A stretch of 64,000 bases of DNA from Flavobacteriales bacterium (GCA_016700415.1 CP065018.1:1866001-1930000), one strand, 5' to 3'; positions 49,706 through 59,466 are shown, numbered from the stretch's first letter. Made by a program: numbers and translations. Notes: generated by a model not told the origin, from the sequence alone.

Positions 49706-51549
49706 ATTTCGATGAACGCAAGTATGTGCTGATCGCGGCGGTGGTCTTCATCTGCATTGTCTTCATACTTCGCCTGTTCTGGATCCAGGTGGTGGACGAT
49801 AGTTGGACGGCCCGTGCAGCGGACATCAGTGAGCGCAAAGTCACCGTGTTCCCCTCCCGGGGTCTCATCTACGACCGCCATGGCGAATTGCTGGTCGCCA
49901 ACACGCCGGTATATGACATCATGGTGGTCCCCCGCGAGGTGAAGGACCTGGACACACTGGGGCTTTCCACCTTGCTCAACGTCCCGATGGACCAAGTGCG
50001 TGAACGGCTTCACAAGGCGCGGGATTACTCGGTATGGAAACCCAGTGAGTTCGAGCGGCAGATCACCTCCAAGCAATATGCGGCGGTCTCGGTCCATCTC
50101 TATAAATACCCGGGCTTCTACGGGCAAAGCCGGACCTTGCGCACCTATCCGCCACACCTCGGGGCCCACATGTTGGGCTATCTCAGCGAGGTGAACGCCC
50201 GCAAAGTGGAGCAGGACCCCTACTACAAGCCCGGCGACGTGATCGGCGTAGGCGGGCTGGAGAGCTATTACGAGGAGGATCTGCGTGGAAAACGCGGCGT
50301 CAAATACGTGGTCGTGGATGTGCACAACAACGTCCAAGGACCATTTAAAGGCGGCCAGTTCGACACCTTGGCCTATGCTGGAAAGAACCTGTATACGAGC
50401 ATTGATGCGAAAATGCAGGCGCTGGGCGAGCGGTTGATGCGGAATAAAAAGGGCAGCATCGTCGCATTGGACCCCAAGACCGGAGAGGTGCTGGCCTTGG
50501 TAAGCTCTCCCTCCTACGACCCGGAGCTGCTTGTGGGCCGTGTGCGGAACACCAACTACCGCATGTTGCAGAAGGATTCCCTGGTCCCCTTGTTCGACCG
50601 GGCGTTGCAGGCCCAATATCCGCCCGGCTCCATCTTCAAGCTAGTGCAGTCGGCCATCGCCTTGCAGGAAGGCGTGATCACCCTGAACACCGGCTTTCCC
50701 TGCAACAAGGCGCTGGTGGGTTGCCACAACCATCCCAATGCCCGCAATATCGAAGAGGCGGTACAAATGTCCTGCAACCCATACTTCTACCAAGTGTTCA
50801 AGCGGGAGGTCGAACAAGGGAAAAGCCCGGACCGGTTCAAGGATGCCGCTATGGGCATGGCTGAATGGAAACCCTTCATGGAGAGCTTCGGGCTGGGCCA
50901 TCCCCTCGCTTTGGACCTTCCTGCCGTGAAGGGGGGCAGCATCCCGGGGGTGGCCTACTACAACAAGATGTACGGCGAGCTGGGCTGGGCGTTCAGCACC
51001 ATTTATTCGCTCAGCATCGGGCAGGGCGAAGTGCTGGTGGTGCCGATGCAGATGGCCAACATTGCGTCGATATTCGCCAACCGGGGCTTCTACTACGACC
51101 CGCACGTGGTCCGTGCCATCGGCCGCTTGGACAGCCTGAAGACCGGGATCGAGCGCCATCACACCATGGTCGACGACAAATGGTTCCCACCGATCGTGGA
51201 GGGCATGCGGCGTGTGGTGAACGAAGCCGGTGGAACGGCGAGATCGGCACGCATCCCCGGCATCACCGTGTGCGGCAAGACCGGCACCGCGCAGAACCCG
51301 CACGGCAAGGACCATGCGGTCTTCATCGCTTTCGCCCCGATGGACGACCCGAAGATCGCGATCGCCGTGTACGTGGAAAATTCAGGCTTCGGCGGCACTT
51401 GGGCCGCTCCGATAGCGAGCCTCTGCATGGAGCAGTACCTCACCGATACCATCACACGGCCTGACGTGATGCAACGGATGCTCGATGCCGACCTTATCGC
51501 CACCGAGGGTAATTACAAGAAATTCGTGAGCAAGCGCCGCAAGCAATGA
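49702..51549 (+). CDS. mrdA: Penicillin-binding protein 2
   Basis: A 615-residue peptidoglycan transpeptidase of the elongasome. One N-terminal membrane anchor (VLIAAVVFICIVFILRLFWI) precedes the dimerisation/pedestal region with SRGLIYDRHGELLV. The transpeptidase domain has the active Ser in PGSIFKLVQS near residue 310 (SxxK), SCN near 358 and KTGTAQ near 524. The ATG at 49702 overlaps mreD by 4 bp; an in-frame ATG further up lies inside mreD. It cross-links the glycan strands made by RodA, encoded next with a 4-bp overlap. Confidence 0.95.
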   Translation: MNFDERKYVLIAAVVFICIVFILRLFWIQVVDDSWTARAADISERKVTVFPSRGLIYDRHGELLVANTPVYDIMVVPREVKDLDTLGLSTLLNVPMDQVRERLHKARDYSVWKPSEFERQITSKQYAAVSVHLYKYPGFYGQSRTLRTYPPHLGAHMLGYLSEVNARKVEQDPYYKPGDVIGVGGLESYYEEDLRGKRGVKYVVVDVHNNVQGPFKGGQFDTLAYAGKNLYTSIDAKMQALGERLMRNKKGSIVALDPKTGEVLALVSSPSYDPELLVGRVRNTNYRMLQKDSLVPLFDRALQAQYPPGSIFKLVQSAIALQEGVITLNTGFPCNKALVGCHNHPNARNIEEAVQMSCNPYFYQVFKREVEQGKSPDRFKDAAMGMAEWKPFMESFGLGHPLALDLPAVKGGSIPGVAYYNKMYGELGWAFSTIYSLSIGQGEVLVVPMQMANIASIFANRGFYYDPHVVRAIGRLDSLKTGIERHHTMVDDKWFPPIVEGMRRVVNEAGGTARSARIPGITVCGKTGTAQNPHGKDHAVFIAFAPMDDPKIAIAVYVENSGFGGTWAAPIASLCMEQYLTDTITRPDVMQRMLDADLIATEGNYKKFVSKRRKQ

Positions 51550-52865
51550 ACCGCCGGGAGAACGTCGTGCGCAACATCGATCTCCCCTTGGTGGTGATCT
51601 ATTTAGTGCTGATGGTGCTGGGCTGGGCCAACATCTACAGCGCGGCTTATGATCCGGCGCACGCCAACCTCTTCGACCGTTCCCGGGAATACGGTGCCCA
51701 GAGCGTGTGGATCTGCATCTCCCTGCTGATCGGGGCCGGCATGCTGATGGTGCGCGGGGATTTCATCCGTGGCCTGGCCTACCCCGTCTATGGTTTTGTG
51801 CTGTTGCTCCTGATCCTTGTGCTGCTGGTGGGCAGGGAGGTCAACGGGGCGAAGGCCTGGTTCGGGGTTGGCGGCTTCGGCATTCAGCCTGCCGAGTTCA
51901 GCAAATTCGCCACCTCATTGGCCCTGTCCAAGTACTTAAGCGGGCTGAAAACCTTGAAGGAGATGCGCTCCCGCGTGATCGCGGCGGCGCTCATTCTGCT
52001 CCCCGTGGCCTTCATCATGTTGCAGCCGGACACCGGTACCGCCTTGGTGAGCGGCGCCTTCGTTCTCGTGCTCTACCGCGAGGGGCTGTCCGGCAACATC
52101 CTGCTGATCGCCATCATGGCGGCCATACTCGCCATGCTCTCCCTGATCATGAAGGAAAGCACGTATGCCATCCCATTCACGCAGAACGTTCTGCACGGCC
52201 AATATTTCCTCGTGTTGCTCATCGCCGTGTTCTGCCTGCTGGCTTTCTTCGTTGTCCGCAAATTCGTCCTCAAGCACCGCAGGAAACGGATCCATGCCTA
52301 TCTCCTTTTCATTTTCCTGGGTTCCGCGGCCTTTATCAGCAGCGTGGACCAGATCATTGACCACATGCCCCAGCACCAACAGACCCGGATCAAAGTGTTG
52401 TTAGGCCTGGAATATGACCCGAGAGGATATGGCTACAACGTGGAGCAGAGCAAAACAGCGATAGGAAGCGGAGGCCTGCTGGGCAAAGGCTATCTGGAGG
52501 GGACTTTTACGAAGTACAAGTACGTGCCCATGCAGAGCACGGATTTCATTTTCTGCACGGTCGGCGAGGAATGGGGCTTCGTGGGGACCACCCTGCTGGT
52601 GATCCTGTTCGGCGCGCTCATACTGCGTTGCATCCAGCTCGCGGACAGGCAGCGGTCGAAGTTCACACGCATCTACGCCTATTGCGTGGCCAGCATCTTC
52701 TTCCTGCACCTGATGATCAATGTGGGCATGGCCATCGGCCTCGCGCCGGTGATCGGCATCCCCTTGCCATTCTTTAGCTATGGTGGCAGCTCCTTGATCG
52801 GCTTCACACTGCTATTGTCCACTCTTGTACGATTGGACGCGGAACGGCTGGTGCAGTTGCGTTGA
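51546..52865 (+). CDS. rodA: SEDS-family glycosyltransferase RodA
   Basis: A 439-residue polytopic membrane enzyme with about ten helices that polymerises lipid II. Motifs: GVGGFGIQPAEFSKFATSLAL, LQPDTGTALVSGAFVLVLYREG (with the conserved catalytic Asp region), GEEWGFVGTTLLVILFG and the C-terminal GLAPVIGIPLPFFSYGGSSLIGFTLLL, characteristic of SEDS proteins. It follows its partner PBP2. It ends at a strong bidirectional terminator. Confidence 0.95.
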   Translation: MNRRENVVRNIDLPLVVIYLVLMVLGWANIYSAAYDPAHANLFDRSREYGAQSVWICISLLIGAGMLMVRGDFIRGLAYPVYGFVLLLLILVLLVGREVNGAKAWFGVGGFGIQPAEFSKFATSLALSKYLSGLKTLKEMRSRVIAAALILLPVAFIMLQPDTGTALVSGAFVLVLYREGLSGNILLIAIMAAILAMLSLIMKESTYAIPFTQNVLHGQYFLVLLIAVFCLLAFFVVRKFVLKHRRKRIHAYLLFIFLGSAAFISSVDQIIDHMPQHQQTRIKVLLGLEYDPRGYGYNVEQSKTAIGSGGLLGKGYLEGTFTKYKYVPMQSTDFIFCTVGEEWGFVGTTLLVILFGALILRCIQLADRQRSKFTRIYAYCVASIFFLHLMINVGMAIGLAPVIGIPLPFFSYGGSSLIGFTLLLSTLVRLDAERLVQLR

Positions 52866-52889
52866 ACACATTTTGGTCCGCTATTCAAC

Positions 52890-52919
52890 AGGAAGGGGGA
52901 GCCGCAGCTCCCCCTTCCT
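52890..52919. terminator. Bidirectional hairpin between rodA and ppiD
   Basis: AGGAAGGGGGAGC and GCTCCCCCTTCCT form a perfect 13-bp stem around CGCA, 24 bp after rodA and 20 bp from the convergent gene end at 52940. No long T-tract follows. Confidence 0.75.
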
Positions 52920-52939
52920 CGAACCGGTCAAGACCGGTA

Positions 52940-55036
52940 TCAATAGAACTTCGAGCGGTTGTCCTTCACATCCGCAGCCTCCTTCAACGCATTGAAGACC
53001 TGGCCCGCGGCCCGGTTCCGCACCCGGTCCGTGAGCGCCTTGGGATCTTCCGCGCCTTCCGGCATCGCGCCTGCGGCCGTCAGCTTGTTCATGTGCGCGA
53101 CATAGACGGCCATGTCGCCTTTCAATGGAGCACTGGTGGCTGCGCTGTCCAAACCGAAGATCTCGCCTATCACCGCGATATCGCTGTATCCTCCGGAAAT
53201 GGTGTTCGAACTGAAGGGCATGTCCCCTGAGCTCTGCACACTGCCGTTCAATTCCGTTGCCAAAGCCTGCAGATCGGTCTTGCCCTTCATCTTCTCCGCG
53301 ATCGCGTCCGCCTTTTTCTCTTTCCGCACTTCCGTTGTGAAGGTTTCCCGGACATCGTTCAGTTTCGGCGCGCCTTCCTCGCGGATCCCGGTGAGGGAGC
53401 AGATCACATAGCTATCCCCACTGGTGAGGGGTTCGCTGCTCTTTGCGTCCGCGGCGGCATGGTCCACCCAACGCACTACCTCGTCAGCCTCCTGCAGGCC
53501 GGGCACGAAACGCTGGTCCGCGCGCAGCTCGGGCACCGGAGTGTAGGTATGGCCATTCTCCTCTGCCGCCTTGCGGAAAGAGGTCGTATCGGGGTTGTTC
53601 AGGGAGAACTCGTTCGCGGTCTTCCAAGCGGCCTTCATCGCCTGGATCGGGGCGATCTTCCGGTCGATGGTCAACACTCGGCGCTCCTTGCGGCTGCGTT
53701 GCCCCAGCACCTCCACGATGTGGTAGCCATAATCCGTCTTGGCAATGGTGATGGCACCGGACTTCTCATCGAAGCTGGCCTTGGTGAACTGCGGCACCAT
53801 GCGGGTCCGGTCAAACCACTCATAGACACCGCCGGTGCTCTTGCTTCCGGGGTCGTCGGAGAATTTGGTGACCAGGGTCTCGAACTTGCTGCGATCTTTT
53901 TTCACTACGGCCAAAATGCTGTCCGCCCGTTGCTTGATGGTGGCCTCGTCCTCGGGGCTCTTGCCTTGGGTACTGAGCAGGATGTGGCGTACACGGGCCT
54001 CTTCCACGTCCGCCAGCTCAGCCACCTTCACCAACTTCCACATGTTTCCTTCCCTGAACGGACCCACGACCACACCGGTATCGGCATGGATGATGAGCGA
54101 ATCGTTCAACGGGTCGGCCGTGCCGTCCTTGTACGGTGCGGGTACAGGATTCTTGGAATCGGCATAGGCCATCACCAAAGTACTGTCGGCCTTGGTGCCG
54201 AGCGTGGCCACGAAGTCCGCCTTCAGGTCCATCATGCCCGCACGGGCATTGTCAATGTCCTCCTGTTCGGGGGTGGCATTGAAGCGCACATAGCCGAAGC
54301 TGCGTGATGCCGTCTGGCGGTATTTACGCTCGTCCTTGTGCGCATCGTAGAAACGACGGAGCTCCGTATCGCTCACGGGATACAGGCTGTCCGGCTCACT
54401 CTCCAGGCGTTGGGCCACGAACTGGAAATCCGCCTTGGTGTTCTTCGCTGCCCAGTCATCCTGCACCTGCGCACTGTTCACAAAGCAGCTCTTCTTCACC
54501 AGATCGTTATACTTGGCATAGATGCGCTGGGGCACGAAGGTGCGCTTCTGCATATCGAACAAGGCGAGGTTGTTCTCCTGCACATACTTGAAGTATTGCC
54601 GCAGACGGTCTTTGTCCAATTCGCCGGTCTGCGGGTCCTTGAAGCTCTGGTTGTTCTTGAAATCGGGCAGGACGTTATTGCCGAAGCGGATATCGTCGTA
54701 TTCCTCCCGGCTGATGGAATTGCCGAATCCGGCCCCCTGCGCCTCCACCATCAAGGTGTGCTCGCGGAGAATGTCGTTCCAAACCCCGTTACGGACCTGC
54801 TCCTGCAGTTGGTTGTCCACCGTGGTCCCGTTCTGGCGATAAAGGTCGATCTGCTGGTCCACCCGGGTGGAGAACTCCTGCATGCTCACCTCATTCCCGG
54901 CGACGCTTCCCACGTTGCGTTCTTGCCCGCCGGAGCGGTTGCCGATGAAATCACCGACCACGAACAGCACCAACGCACCGCCCACAATGATCCCCAGAAG
55001 CGTTCCACGCTCACGGATCTTTCCAATTACTGCCAT
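52940..55036 (-). CDS. PpiD-like periplasmic peptidyl-prolyl isomerase/chaperone
   Basis: A 698-residue SurA/PpiD-type protein. One N-terminal membrane anchor (GTLLGIIVGGALVLFVVGDFIG, about residues 11-33) leaves the rest in the periplasm. The N-terminal chaperone part (about 40-240) precedes a parvulin domain at about 345-445 (ARVRHILLSTQGKS... FSDDPGSKSTGGVYEWFDRTRMVPQF... TDYGYHIVEVLGQR). A second, degenerate parvulin-like region may follow. It assists folding of outer-membrane proteins, consistent with its neighbours. TATATTTG (minus, 55059-55066) lies 22 bases upstream. Confidence 0.92.
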   Translation of the reverse strand: MAVIGKIRERGTLLGIIVGGALVLFVVGDFIGNRSGGQERNVGSVAGNEVSMQEFSTRVDQQIDLYRQNGTTVDNQLQEQVRNGVWNDILREHTLMVEAQGAGFGNSISREEYDDIRFGNNVLPDFKNNQSFKDPQTGELDKDRLRQYFKYVQENNLALFDMQKRTFVPQRIYAKYNDLVKKSCFVNSAQVQDDWAAKNTKADFQFVAQRLESEPDSLYPVSDTELRRFYDAHKDERKYRQTASRSFGYVRFNATPEQEDIDNARAGMMDLKADFVATLGTKADSTLVMAYADSKNPVPAPYKDGTADPLNDSLIIHADTGVVVGPFREGNMWKLVKVAELADVEEARVRHILLSTQGKSPEDEATIKQRADSILAVVKKDRSKFETLVTKFSDDPGSKSTGGVYEWFDRTRMVPQFTKASFDEKSGAITIAKTDYGYHIVEVLGQRSRKERRVLTIDRKIAPIQAMKAAWKTANEFSLNNPDTTSFRKAAEENGHTYTPVPELRADQRFVPGLQEADEVVRWVDHAAADAKSSEPLTSGDSYVICSLTGIREEGAPKLNDVRETFTTEVRKEKKADAIAEKMKGKTDLQALATELNGSVQSSGDMPFSSNTISGGYSDIAVIGEIFGLDSAATSAPLKGDMAVYVAHMNKLTAAGAMPEGAEDPKALTDRVRNRAAGQVFNALKEAADVKDNRSKFY

Positions 55037-55058
55037 TTACTTGATCTTAAAAGGGTGG

Positions 55059-55066
55059 CAAATATA
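55059..55066 (-). promoter_or_regulatory. Candidate -7 box for the ppiD-like gene
   Basis: TATATTTG on the minus strand exactly matches TAnnTTTG, followed by CCACCC, 22 bases before the ATG. The rest of the 210-bp gap to 55246 is GC-rich and shows nothing I can name. Confidence 0.55.
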
Positions 55067-55246
55067 GGCGGGTGGGCGCTTCGCCGGGCGATAAGGCCCG
55101 GAATCCCCGGAAGGAGGCCGGTTCCGGGACGGGGCCCTTTCACGGGATCCCGCACTTCAACTGCATTTCCTCCTGTTCGCCGAACCTGAAGAAGTGCGTT
55201 ATACACCGTTGGAGGTGGACACCTCATCGGCGATCGGAATAGGAGG

Positions 55247-56557
55247 TTATTGCTTTTGTTCCTCCTTGGGCGGCGCACCCTCCGTGAAGCCTTCCTCCAC
55301 GTCCTTCACCAGCAGGTTCACCAGGTCGATCCGGCCGTGTGATACGTTCGTGACAGTGAAACGGAAGGGCCCGTCGTCCACGATCTCACCCGGCTCGGGC
55401 ACGGTGCCGGTGCGGTGCATGATGTAGCCCGCCAGCGTGTCGTATTCCTCGCTTTCCGGCAGGTTGAGCCCGTACTCCTCGGCCAGGTGCTCCACCTCCA
55501 AGCGCGCACTGAACACGAATTCAGTGGGACCTATGCGTTCCTCCACTGAATCCTCATCGTCGTGCTCATCCTCAATGTCCCCCACGATGGTCTCCACCAC
55601 GTCCTCGATGGTGAGCATGCCTGCCGTGCCGCCGAATTCGTCCACGACCACCGCGATGTGGGTTCGTTCCTTCGTGAAAAGCTTAAGCACCTCGTCGGCC
55701 GGCATAGTGCCGGGAATGAAGTTCACCGGGCGCAGCACCGCGCGGATGCTGCGAGGCCTTTTGAACATCTCATAGCTGTGTACATAGCCGATGATGTTGT
55801 CGATGCCGTCCTTATGGATGAGCAGCTTAGTGAGCCCCGTGGCCAGAAATCGCTTGCTCAGTTCCGCGATCGGCTCCTCCACGTCCAGTGCTTCGATCTC
55901 CGCACGGGGCACCATCACATCGCGCACCTTGGTGTTGCTCAGCTCCAGCGTATTGCGGAAATATTCCACCTCGGCGTCCACCTCCTTGTCCGAGGACGTG
56001 GGCTCGCTCACCTCCTGTAGAAAGGCATCGAGGTCGATGCGCCCAAAGCCTGCCTTGCCCAAATTGGGCTTCACCCCGAAAAGGCGCAGGATCCCTTCGC
56101 TGATCGTGGTAAGCAGCACCGTGGGCAGCCAGAGGACCATATAAATGAGCCCGAGGGGCAACGCAAAAACGCTGAGCACGCCGTTGGGATCGAGGCGGAA
56201 GAGGGCTTTGGGCAGGAATTCGCTCACCACCAAAATAAGCAGGGTGCTCAGGATCGTCTGCATCACCAGTACAAAGCCTTCATGCGGATATAGCGCACGC
56301 AGGCCGGGTTCCAGCAGATGGGCCATCACGATACCGTAGGCCACCAATGCGATGGTATTGCCCACGAGCAACGCACTGATCACCCGGGCGGGCTTTTCCA
56401 TCAAGGAAGCGACGATCTTGGCCCAGAGCGCGCCTTGTTTCCGCTGTAGCTCGATGTAGAGCTTGTTGCTGCTCACCAACGCGATCTCCAAGCCGGAGCA
56501 CAGGGCGGATGTGACCATGGCCAATAGCAACATGGTCAGGTCAGGGGCGTTCAACAT
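55247..56557 (-). CDS. Hemolysin C / CorC family CNNM-CBS transporter
   Basis: A 436-residue inner-membrane protein: a DUF21/CNNM domain with four hydrophobic segments (about residues 1-190), a CBS pair (about 205-330, VRDVMVPRAEIEALDV and VDEFGGTAGMLTIEDVVETIVGDIEDEHD) and a C-terminal transporter-associated domain (FVFSARLEVEHLAEEYGLNLP). The family is linked to Mg2+/Co2+ handling; in Bacteroidota a relative (GldE) serves gliding and T9SS. The ATG at 56557 (MLNAPDLTML) fits the family. The upstream gene in the block is a small membrane protein. Confidence 0.9.
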   Translation of the reverse strand: MLNAPDLTMLLLAMVTSALCSGLEIALVSSNKLYIELQRKQGALWAKIVASLMEKPARVISALLVGNTIALVAYGIVMAHLLEPGLRALYPHEGFVLVMQTILSTLLILVVSEFLPKALFRLDPNGVLSVFALPLGLIYMVLWLPTVLLTTISEGILRLFGVKPNLGKAGFGRIDLDAFLQEVSEPTSSDKEVDAEVEYFRNTLELSNTKVRDVMVPRAEIEALDVEEPIAELSKRFLATGLTKLLIHKDGIDNIIGYVHSYEMFKRPRSIRAVLRPVNFIPGTMPADEVLKLFTKERTHIAVVVDEFGGTAGMLTIEDVVETIVGDIEDEHDDEDSVEERIGPTEFVFSARLEVEHLAEEYGLNLPESEEYDTLAGYIMHRTGTVPEPGEIVDDGPFRFTVTNVSHGRIDLVNLLVKDVEEGFTEGAPPKEEQKQ

Positions 56558-56605
56558 CGGGCCCCTGAACTTAGAAACAATTCCGCGGTGCGACCGCGCC
56601 AACTA

Positions 56606-56833
56606 TCACCGTCCATCAGGCTCCTCTTCGATGCGTCGCTGCTCCGTCCAACGGGCCATCCTGCCGCGCATGAAGCGCCTATAACCGAACATGGCGGAGC
56701 ACACGGCCGGGAAGAGCAGCCAGACCTTGCCGGCCTCCCAACCATGGACATATAGCACATATGCCGCCCAGCCTGCGGTGAGCACCGCCAAGACCAGCCA
56801 GAACATCTCCATGAAACGCGCGATCCTTTCCAT
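56606..56833 (-). CDS. Small two-helix membrane protein
   Basis: A 75-residue protein starting MERIARFMEMFWLVLAVLTAGW. Two hydrophobic segments (about residues 8-28 and 33-50) are joined by a short turn with VHGWEAGK, and the tail is basic then acidic (RRFMRGRMARWTEQRRIEEEP). The ATG overlaps the lptC stop by one base, which supports expression. Small proteins of this size occur at the same place between lptC and hemolysin genes in related genomes, from general knowledge. Function unknown. Confidence 0.72.
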   Translation of the reverse strand: MERIARFMEMFWLVLAVLTAGWAAYVLYVHGWEAGKVWLLFPAVCSAMFGYRRFMRGRMARWTEQRRIEEEPDGR

Positions 56834-57405
56834 CAATTGGTCTGGTTCATTGGTGCCAAGGTATCGCTCCGGTCGATGAAAAGCGTACCGGTGATCTTCC
56901 GGATGGTGTACCGGCTGAAATCCTGTGCCGCGTCCAAGCCTTGCCCATAGATGATATCCCGCGCCCGGGTGACCTTCACGGGCCGGTCCGTGTACACCCG
57001 GCCACTGTCCCGGCTCCAGATCAATTGCTCGGTTTCGAGCCTTTCTCCCTTCGCATTGATGAAGACCACCTGTTCCTCCACCACCATGCGGTTCCGTTCC
57101 TGCTGGATCTCGCCCCGGCGCGCCGTCAGTTGGCTACCCGCATTCCCTGTAGTATCGAAGAAGGTGAGTTCAACGCCATCGGTCATCTCCGTGCGGGGGT
57201 GTTCACCGTTGAATTCGGAGATGGTGCCCGCCCTCACCCGGTTACGCACGACCCCGCTGTCGGAGTAGAGGTATTCCGCACCGGTGGTGATCCGGTCCGG
57301 GCCATTGGCCGGCACTTCTATGGCGGCCACGCGGTCCAGATCGTTCTTGCAGGCCAGGAACAAGCAAGTTGTCGCGCAAAGCAGGAGTCCCCTCCAAGGC
57401 GTCAT
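56833..57405 (-). CDS. lptC: LPS export protein LptC (lipoprotein form)
   Basis: A 190-residue protein of the Bacteroidota LptC type. The start MTPWRGLLLCATTCLFLACKNDL gives a lipobox at Cys19, unlike the E. coli protein, which is membrane-anchored by a helix. The mature part is beta-jellyroll-like with repeated strands (YLYSDSGVVRNRVRAG, DTTGNAGSQLTARRGEIQQERN, VVFINAKGERLETEQLIWSRDS). It bridges LPS from LptFG to LptA in the periplasm. It overlaps the OMP gene by 4 bp. The frame further upstream to 57546 lies inside that gene. Confidence 0.85.
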   Translation of the reverse strand: MTPWRGLLLCATTCLFLACKNDLDRVAAIEVPANGPDRITTGAEYLYSDSGVVRNRVRAGTISEFNGEHPRTEMTDGVELTFFDTTGNAGSQLTARRGEIQQERNRMVVEEQVVFINAKGERLETEQLIWSRDSGRVYTDRPVKVTRARDIIYGQGLDAAQDFSRYTIRKITGTLFIDRSDTLAPMNQTN

Positions 57406-58754
57406 TGGATCTTGGGGGCCGTGAACCAACGTTCGCCCCGCCACGGGGTGAACGCCAATCCGACCCAGAGCGCGGCATAGCGTTCTTGGACCAGACCATT
57501 GTCCGTGGAACCGCGTTTTCCGAATTCCCCTCCCACATGCACCCAACTGTTCGTTTGCATCGCGTTCAGGGGAAAGGAGATGCCGACCGTTGCGGCATCT
57601 CCGGACAAGCCCAGCCCGCGGACCTCCTGCGGTGCATCGGTATGCCGATAGCCCATGCGGTACACCGCACGGTGCAGGATATTCCCCTCCACGGCAGGTT
57701 GAAAGCGCACCGCGGCGGCGGAGGTGAGCGCACTTCGCAAGGCAGCGGGCAGACCGTACCCCGGAACATCAACTCGTACAGCGCTCCAGTCCTGTTGCTT
57801 CACTTCCGCGGTGAAGGCCCATCGTGCGTTCTGAACGCCAAAGCCGAGGCCGAACGCAACCGGAAGGTCAACTTGGCCTTTTACCCCTTGATCATTGGCG
57901 GTGGTATCGCGCACATGCTCGATGTTCGAGTTCACGGTATATGTGGTGACCAAGTTTGTATACCTGGCCGAGAAATTGGTCGGCAGGTTGACGGAGGCAC
58001 CGACCGACCAACGCCAATTATCCGCATCCTTCACCTTCTTCTTGGTGAGGTCGCCCTGCCAGAGCAGGCTGGCATCCGCCGTGGGTGCGCGCAGGACCAG
58101 GGAGGTGAAAGCCCTTGTGTTGTAATACCCCGCGTTCGGGTCATACACGGCATCCCGGGTCTGTTCAATGCTTCCGAAGACGAAGTTGAAATCGGCGCCA
58201 AAGCGGACTTGCATGCCCCTATTACCCACGGAATCGGCCCGCTGGCCATGGAGGGTGCGCCCGAGTCCGACGAAAGCACGGTCGAGCCCACCGCTTCCCT
58301 TGTATTCATATTTCACGTCCCCACCGTCGAAGGCCACCTCACGGGCGGTGGAATAGCTCACGTCGCTGAAGGGTGTTAGCCCCATGGCCAGACCCCATTT
58401 CCCATTTGCAAAAGGAACGCCGATGCTGAACCCCGTGAAATTCGCGTCATTGCCGGAAGCGCTTTTCACCGAAGAGGAGGAACGGGTGGAACGAAAGGCG
58501 ATGCCGGCCTCGAAGACCGGTCTCGCGAGCGCCGAATAGCTTGCCGGGTTTCCCAGCAACACGCTATACGGCTCGGTAATGGCAAGACCGGTCCCGGCCA
58601 TCAGAGCCTGCGAGACCTGTCCTGTCGGCAGGAGGTCTCCGAACCCATAGGCGCTGTATGGGGAATCACCGTTACCCTGAGCGGAAGCCGTGGCAAGGCC
58701 GAGGTCAAGGACCAACAACAGGGCTGCGGTCCGGATGAAAGTGCGAAAGTGCAT
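57402..58754 (-). CDS. Outer-membrane beta-barrel protein
   Basis: A 450-residue protein with a signal peptide (MHFRTFIRTAALLLVLDLGLATASAQG) and beta strands throughout. The N-terminal SPYSAYGFGDLLPTGQVSQALMAGTG and LLGNPASYSAL pattern marks a Bacteroidota-specific family of putative outer-membrane proteins usually encoded next to coaX and lptC. The C-terminus lacks a classical terminal Phe. Function unknown; the position suggests envelope biogenesis. Its first 50 bases overlap the end of coaX, which is unusually long, and no later ATG would keep the signal peptide. Confidence 0.85.
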   Translation of the reverse strand: MHFRTFIRTAALLLVLDLGLATASAQGNGDSPYSAYGFGDLLPTGQVSQALMAGTGLAITEPYSVLLGNPASYSALARPVFEAGIAFRSTRSSSSVKSASGNDANFTGFSIGVPFANGKWGLAMGLTPFSDVSYSTAREVAFDGGDVKYEYKGSGGLDRAFVGLGRTLHGQRADSVGNRGMQVRFGADFNFVFGSIEQTRDAVYDPNAGYYNTRAFTSLVLRAPTADASLLWQGDLTKKKVKDADNWRWSVGASVNLPTNFSARYTNLVTTYTVNSNIEHVRDTTANDQGVKGQVDLPVAFGLGFGVQNARWAFTAEVKQQDWSAVRVDVPGYGLPAALRSALTSAAAVRFQPAVEGNILHRAVYRMGYRHTDAPQEVRGLGLSGDAATVGISFPLNAMQTNSWVHVGGEFGKRGSTDNGLVQERYAALWVGLAFTPWRGERWFTAPKIQ

Positions 58755-59466
58755 GTAGGCCGATAAGTGTCAACGTAGGGTGCGCAAAGATGCCGCTTTT
58801 CAGCGCCCTGGCGAACCGAAGTGCGTCACCACCGGTGAGCACAACGGCCAAGCCGGGGTGTTGTTGCCTGAGAACAGCGATGTGGCCCTGCAATTCCATG
58901 AGCAGGCCATGATGAACGCCTGCTGCAAGGCTGGATGCGGTATCCGTGCCCAAAAGTGGCGGATCCTCCTCCGGTCCCACCTCGGGAAGCCTTGCGCTGT
59001 ACGTATGCATGGCCCGTGCCCTCATGCGCATGCCCGGGGAGATGATGCCGCCTTGGTGCACGGCCAGTTCGTCCACCAGGTCGTAGGTGATACAGGTGCC
59101 GAGGTCGATGACCACTACGGACCGCCGGGGAAAGAGCAAGGCCGCACCGGCAATATTCGCCAAGCGGTCCACACCTATGGCAGCAGCTGCGGCGTACAGG
59201 CTTCGAACGGGTGACGGGGAGTTGCCGGCGATCTCCACGACGGGTGCTATGCGGCTGAGTGCTGCCAAGAACTTTTCATCCGGGGCCGCGACCGATCCGA
59301 TCGCGATCTGGCCGGGCGGCCCTTCCGTTATGAACCGTTCCACTGCAGCGATATCGCCATGAGAGGCCACGGTCCGGGCAGTGACCTTCCCGGCCGCAAA
59401 AAGTCCCATCTTCATGCGGGAGTTCCCCACATCGATCACCAGTTCGTACGGCAGATGCTTGACCAT
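58705..59466 (-). CDS. coaX: Type III pantothenate kinase
   Basis: A 253-residue enzyme phosphorylating pantothenate, the first step of coenzyme A synthesis. Motifs: ELVIDVGNSRMKMGLFAAG at the N-terminus (phosphate 1), the AIGVDRLANIAGA region with the catalytic Asp, VVIDLGTCITYDLVD (phosphate 2), and QGGIISPGMRMRARAM. Type III enzymes are insensitive to CoA feedback and require a monovalent cation. It heads the minus-strand envelope block. The ATG at 59466 is 69 bp from the divergent tRNA gene. Confidence 0.95.
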   Translation of the reverse strand: MVKHLPYELVIDVGNSRMKMGLFAAGKVTARTVASHGDIAAVERFITEGPPGQIAIGSVAAPDEKFLAALSRIAPVVEIAGNSPSPVRSLYAAAAAIGVDRLANIAGAALLFPRRSVVVIDLGTCITYDLVDELAVHQGGIISPGMRMRARAMHTYSARLPEVGPEEDPPLLGTDTASSLAAGVHHGLLMELQGHIAVLRQQHPGLAVVLTGGDALRFARALKSGIFAHPTLTLIGLHALSHFHPDRSPVVGP

